The translations under genes and the position numbers were made by a program. Below, piece by piece: positions 4,898-5,226 of a stretch of DNA of 5,226 bases. Each line of letters opens with the position of its first letter. Position 1 is the stretch's first letter. The DNA is from Lachnospiraceae bacterium Zagget3 (GTDB lineage Bacteria; Bacillota_A; Clostridia; Lachnospirales; Lachnospiraceae), in contig MSHE01000033.1 in the NCBI GenBank assembly GCA_001941025.1, forward strand, positions 1-5,226, written 5' to 3'. The notes under the pieces were generated by a model. That model ran no database searches and was not told the DNA's origin. It worked only from the letters and a program-made list of their open reading frames with translations.

Positions 4898-4994
4898 GGT
4901 TTCCTTAGGAAAAGAAAGATAAAGGAACTACGTTTTGCCCCCCGGAGGGAAAGAACGTATTTCCTTCATCATTCCTCATCTAAGGAAAACAACC
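4898..4994. repeat. long imperfect palindrome, about 95 nt
   Basis: Inner arms GATAAAGGAACTACGTT (4918-4934) and AACGTATTTCCTTCATC (4954-4970) pair at 15 of 17 positions. The apex adds a CCC/GGG pair group (4938-4940 with 4947-4949). Outer arms TTTCCTTAG (4900-4908) and CTAAGGAAA (4980-4988) pair perfectly, with ACC/GGT beyond them after a bulge. Together they fold nearly the whole segment into one rod. It codes for nothing evident. It could be a structured RNA, a small palindromic mobile repeat, or a protein-binding site near the attachment region. Confidence 0.6.
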
Positions 4995-5096
4995 TCTTTC
5001 ATCGGCCGCCCCGCCATCCTCCCCATTTCCGCAATCCTTCCTGCAAAATGTGTATGTGTTAAAATGATATGACCCCATCTCCCCCAAATAAAAAAG

Positions 5097-5125
5097 TAGA
5101 GAAGTGCAAACCAAAGTGTTATAGT
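5097..5125 (+). promoter_or_regulatory. possible promoter of the right-end gene
   Basis: TAGAGA (5097-5102), a 17-base spacer and TATAGT (5120-5125), about 43 bases before the start codon at 5168. Both boxes are imperfect, so this is a weak call. Confidence 0.35.
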
Positions 5126-5167
5126 TTAAGTACCACCAAAAACGCACACAAAGGAGAGAACTTCCCT

Positions 5168-5226
5168 ATGAATATTTTAACACAGAAAGCCCACAACCGT
5201 CAATCCGTTGTGAAACTGGCACTCCG
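5168..5226 (+). CDS. start of a gene, possibly an HTH transposase (3' end outside window)
   Basis: ATG 5168 follows AAAGGAG (5150-5156) by 11 bases and opens a frame that continues off the window. Only 19 complete residues are visible: MNILTQKAHNRQSVVKLAL. The pattern of a short leader followed by RQ-x-VVK-x-A resembles the first helix of the helix-turn-helix domain in DDE transposases and integrase-core proteins common in Lachnospiraceae and relatives. If so, the insertion sequence would begin shortly upstream; TG at 5070-5071, followed by ACCCCATCTCCCCC, is one possible left tip, with no proof. That a gene starts here is well supported; the product is a guess from a short fragment. Confidence 0.5.
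   Translation, partial: MNILTQKAHNRQSVVKLAL

Larger units (their letters stand above)
4761..5167. other. 407-bp non-coding region, probable attachment-site neighbourhood
   Basis: No credible gene is seen in either direction and no tRNA is present. It directly follows an outward-pointing integrase, the usual place for attL/attR or attP. Two TTGCCG copies (4767-4772, 4785-4790) spaced 18 bp apart may be integrase arm sites. A 9-bp inverted repeat lies at 4829-4856 and a long imperfect hairpin at 4898-4994. From about 4995 to 5050 the plus strand is pyrimidine-rich without recognisable structure. Phage-host boundary not located. Confidence 0.4.

Noticed and set aside
4868..5062. 64-codon plus-strand ORF after the integrase
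   Set aside because: Starts with GTG without a ribosome binding site, runs through the long palindrome, and resembles no known protein.
1..5226. CRISPR array, tRNA or rRNA genes
   Set aside because: No regularly spaced direct repeats, cloverleaf-like segment or rRNA-like stretch was seen.

Overview
The window looks like the lysogeny and early-gene end of a temperate phage (prophage) in a Clostridia-type Firmicute. The evidence is strong AAAGGAG-type ribosome binding sites, AT-rich control regions between GC-rich genes, and phage-type gene content. The genus cannot be read from the sequence; a gut Oscillospiraceae/Lachnospiraceae host is an inference from protein style.

Left part (1-2198, minus strand): an early operon read leftward. 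It starts with a Cro-like HTH gene (2198-2000) broken by one extra base in an A7 run. A 9-codon ORF with the best Shine-Dalgarno of the region follows, then a small membrane protein (1885-1556), a nine-cysteine small protein (1559-1248) and an SMC/Rad50-like ATPase with a zinc-hook CxxC that runs off the window (1251-1). The last three genes are joined by 4-base ATGA overlaps.

Centre (2199-2351): a compact divergent switch. A leftward promoter for the cro-like gene and a rightward promoter for the CI-like gene are interleaved with three copies of a 15-bp 6-3-6 inverted repeat built on TGTGAC. A fourth copy lies beyond cro at 1983-1997. The CI-like and Cro-like proteins have nearly the same recognition-helix segment, so they probably compete for these sites.

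Right part (2352-4760, plus strand): the CI-like repressor (no peptidase domain), a complete hicA-hicB toxin-antitoxin pair whose promoter lies in a 19-bp inverted repeat, two hairpins, then a tyrosine integrase that needs one -1 frame correction near 4396 to join its Arg half to its Lys/His/Arg/Tyr half, and a strong terminator.

End (4761-5226): about 400 bp without a gene, presumably containing the attachment site. It holds a 9-bp inverted repeat and a roughly 95-nt imperfect hairpin. After it begins a new gene at 5168 whose first 19 residues resemble the N-terminus of helix-turn-helix transposases.

As a whole: CI-like keeps the leftward operon silent, Cro-like opposes it, integrase would move the element, and HicAB would stabilise it. 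If the two single-base indels are real, the element has lost both its Cro and its integrase and is a trapped, decaying prophage. If they are sequencing errors, it is an intact switch.
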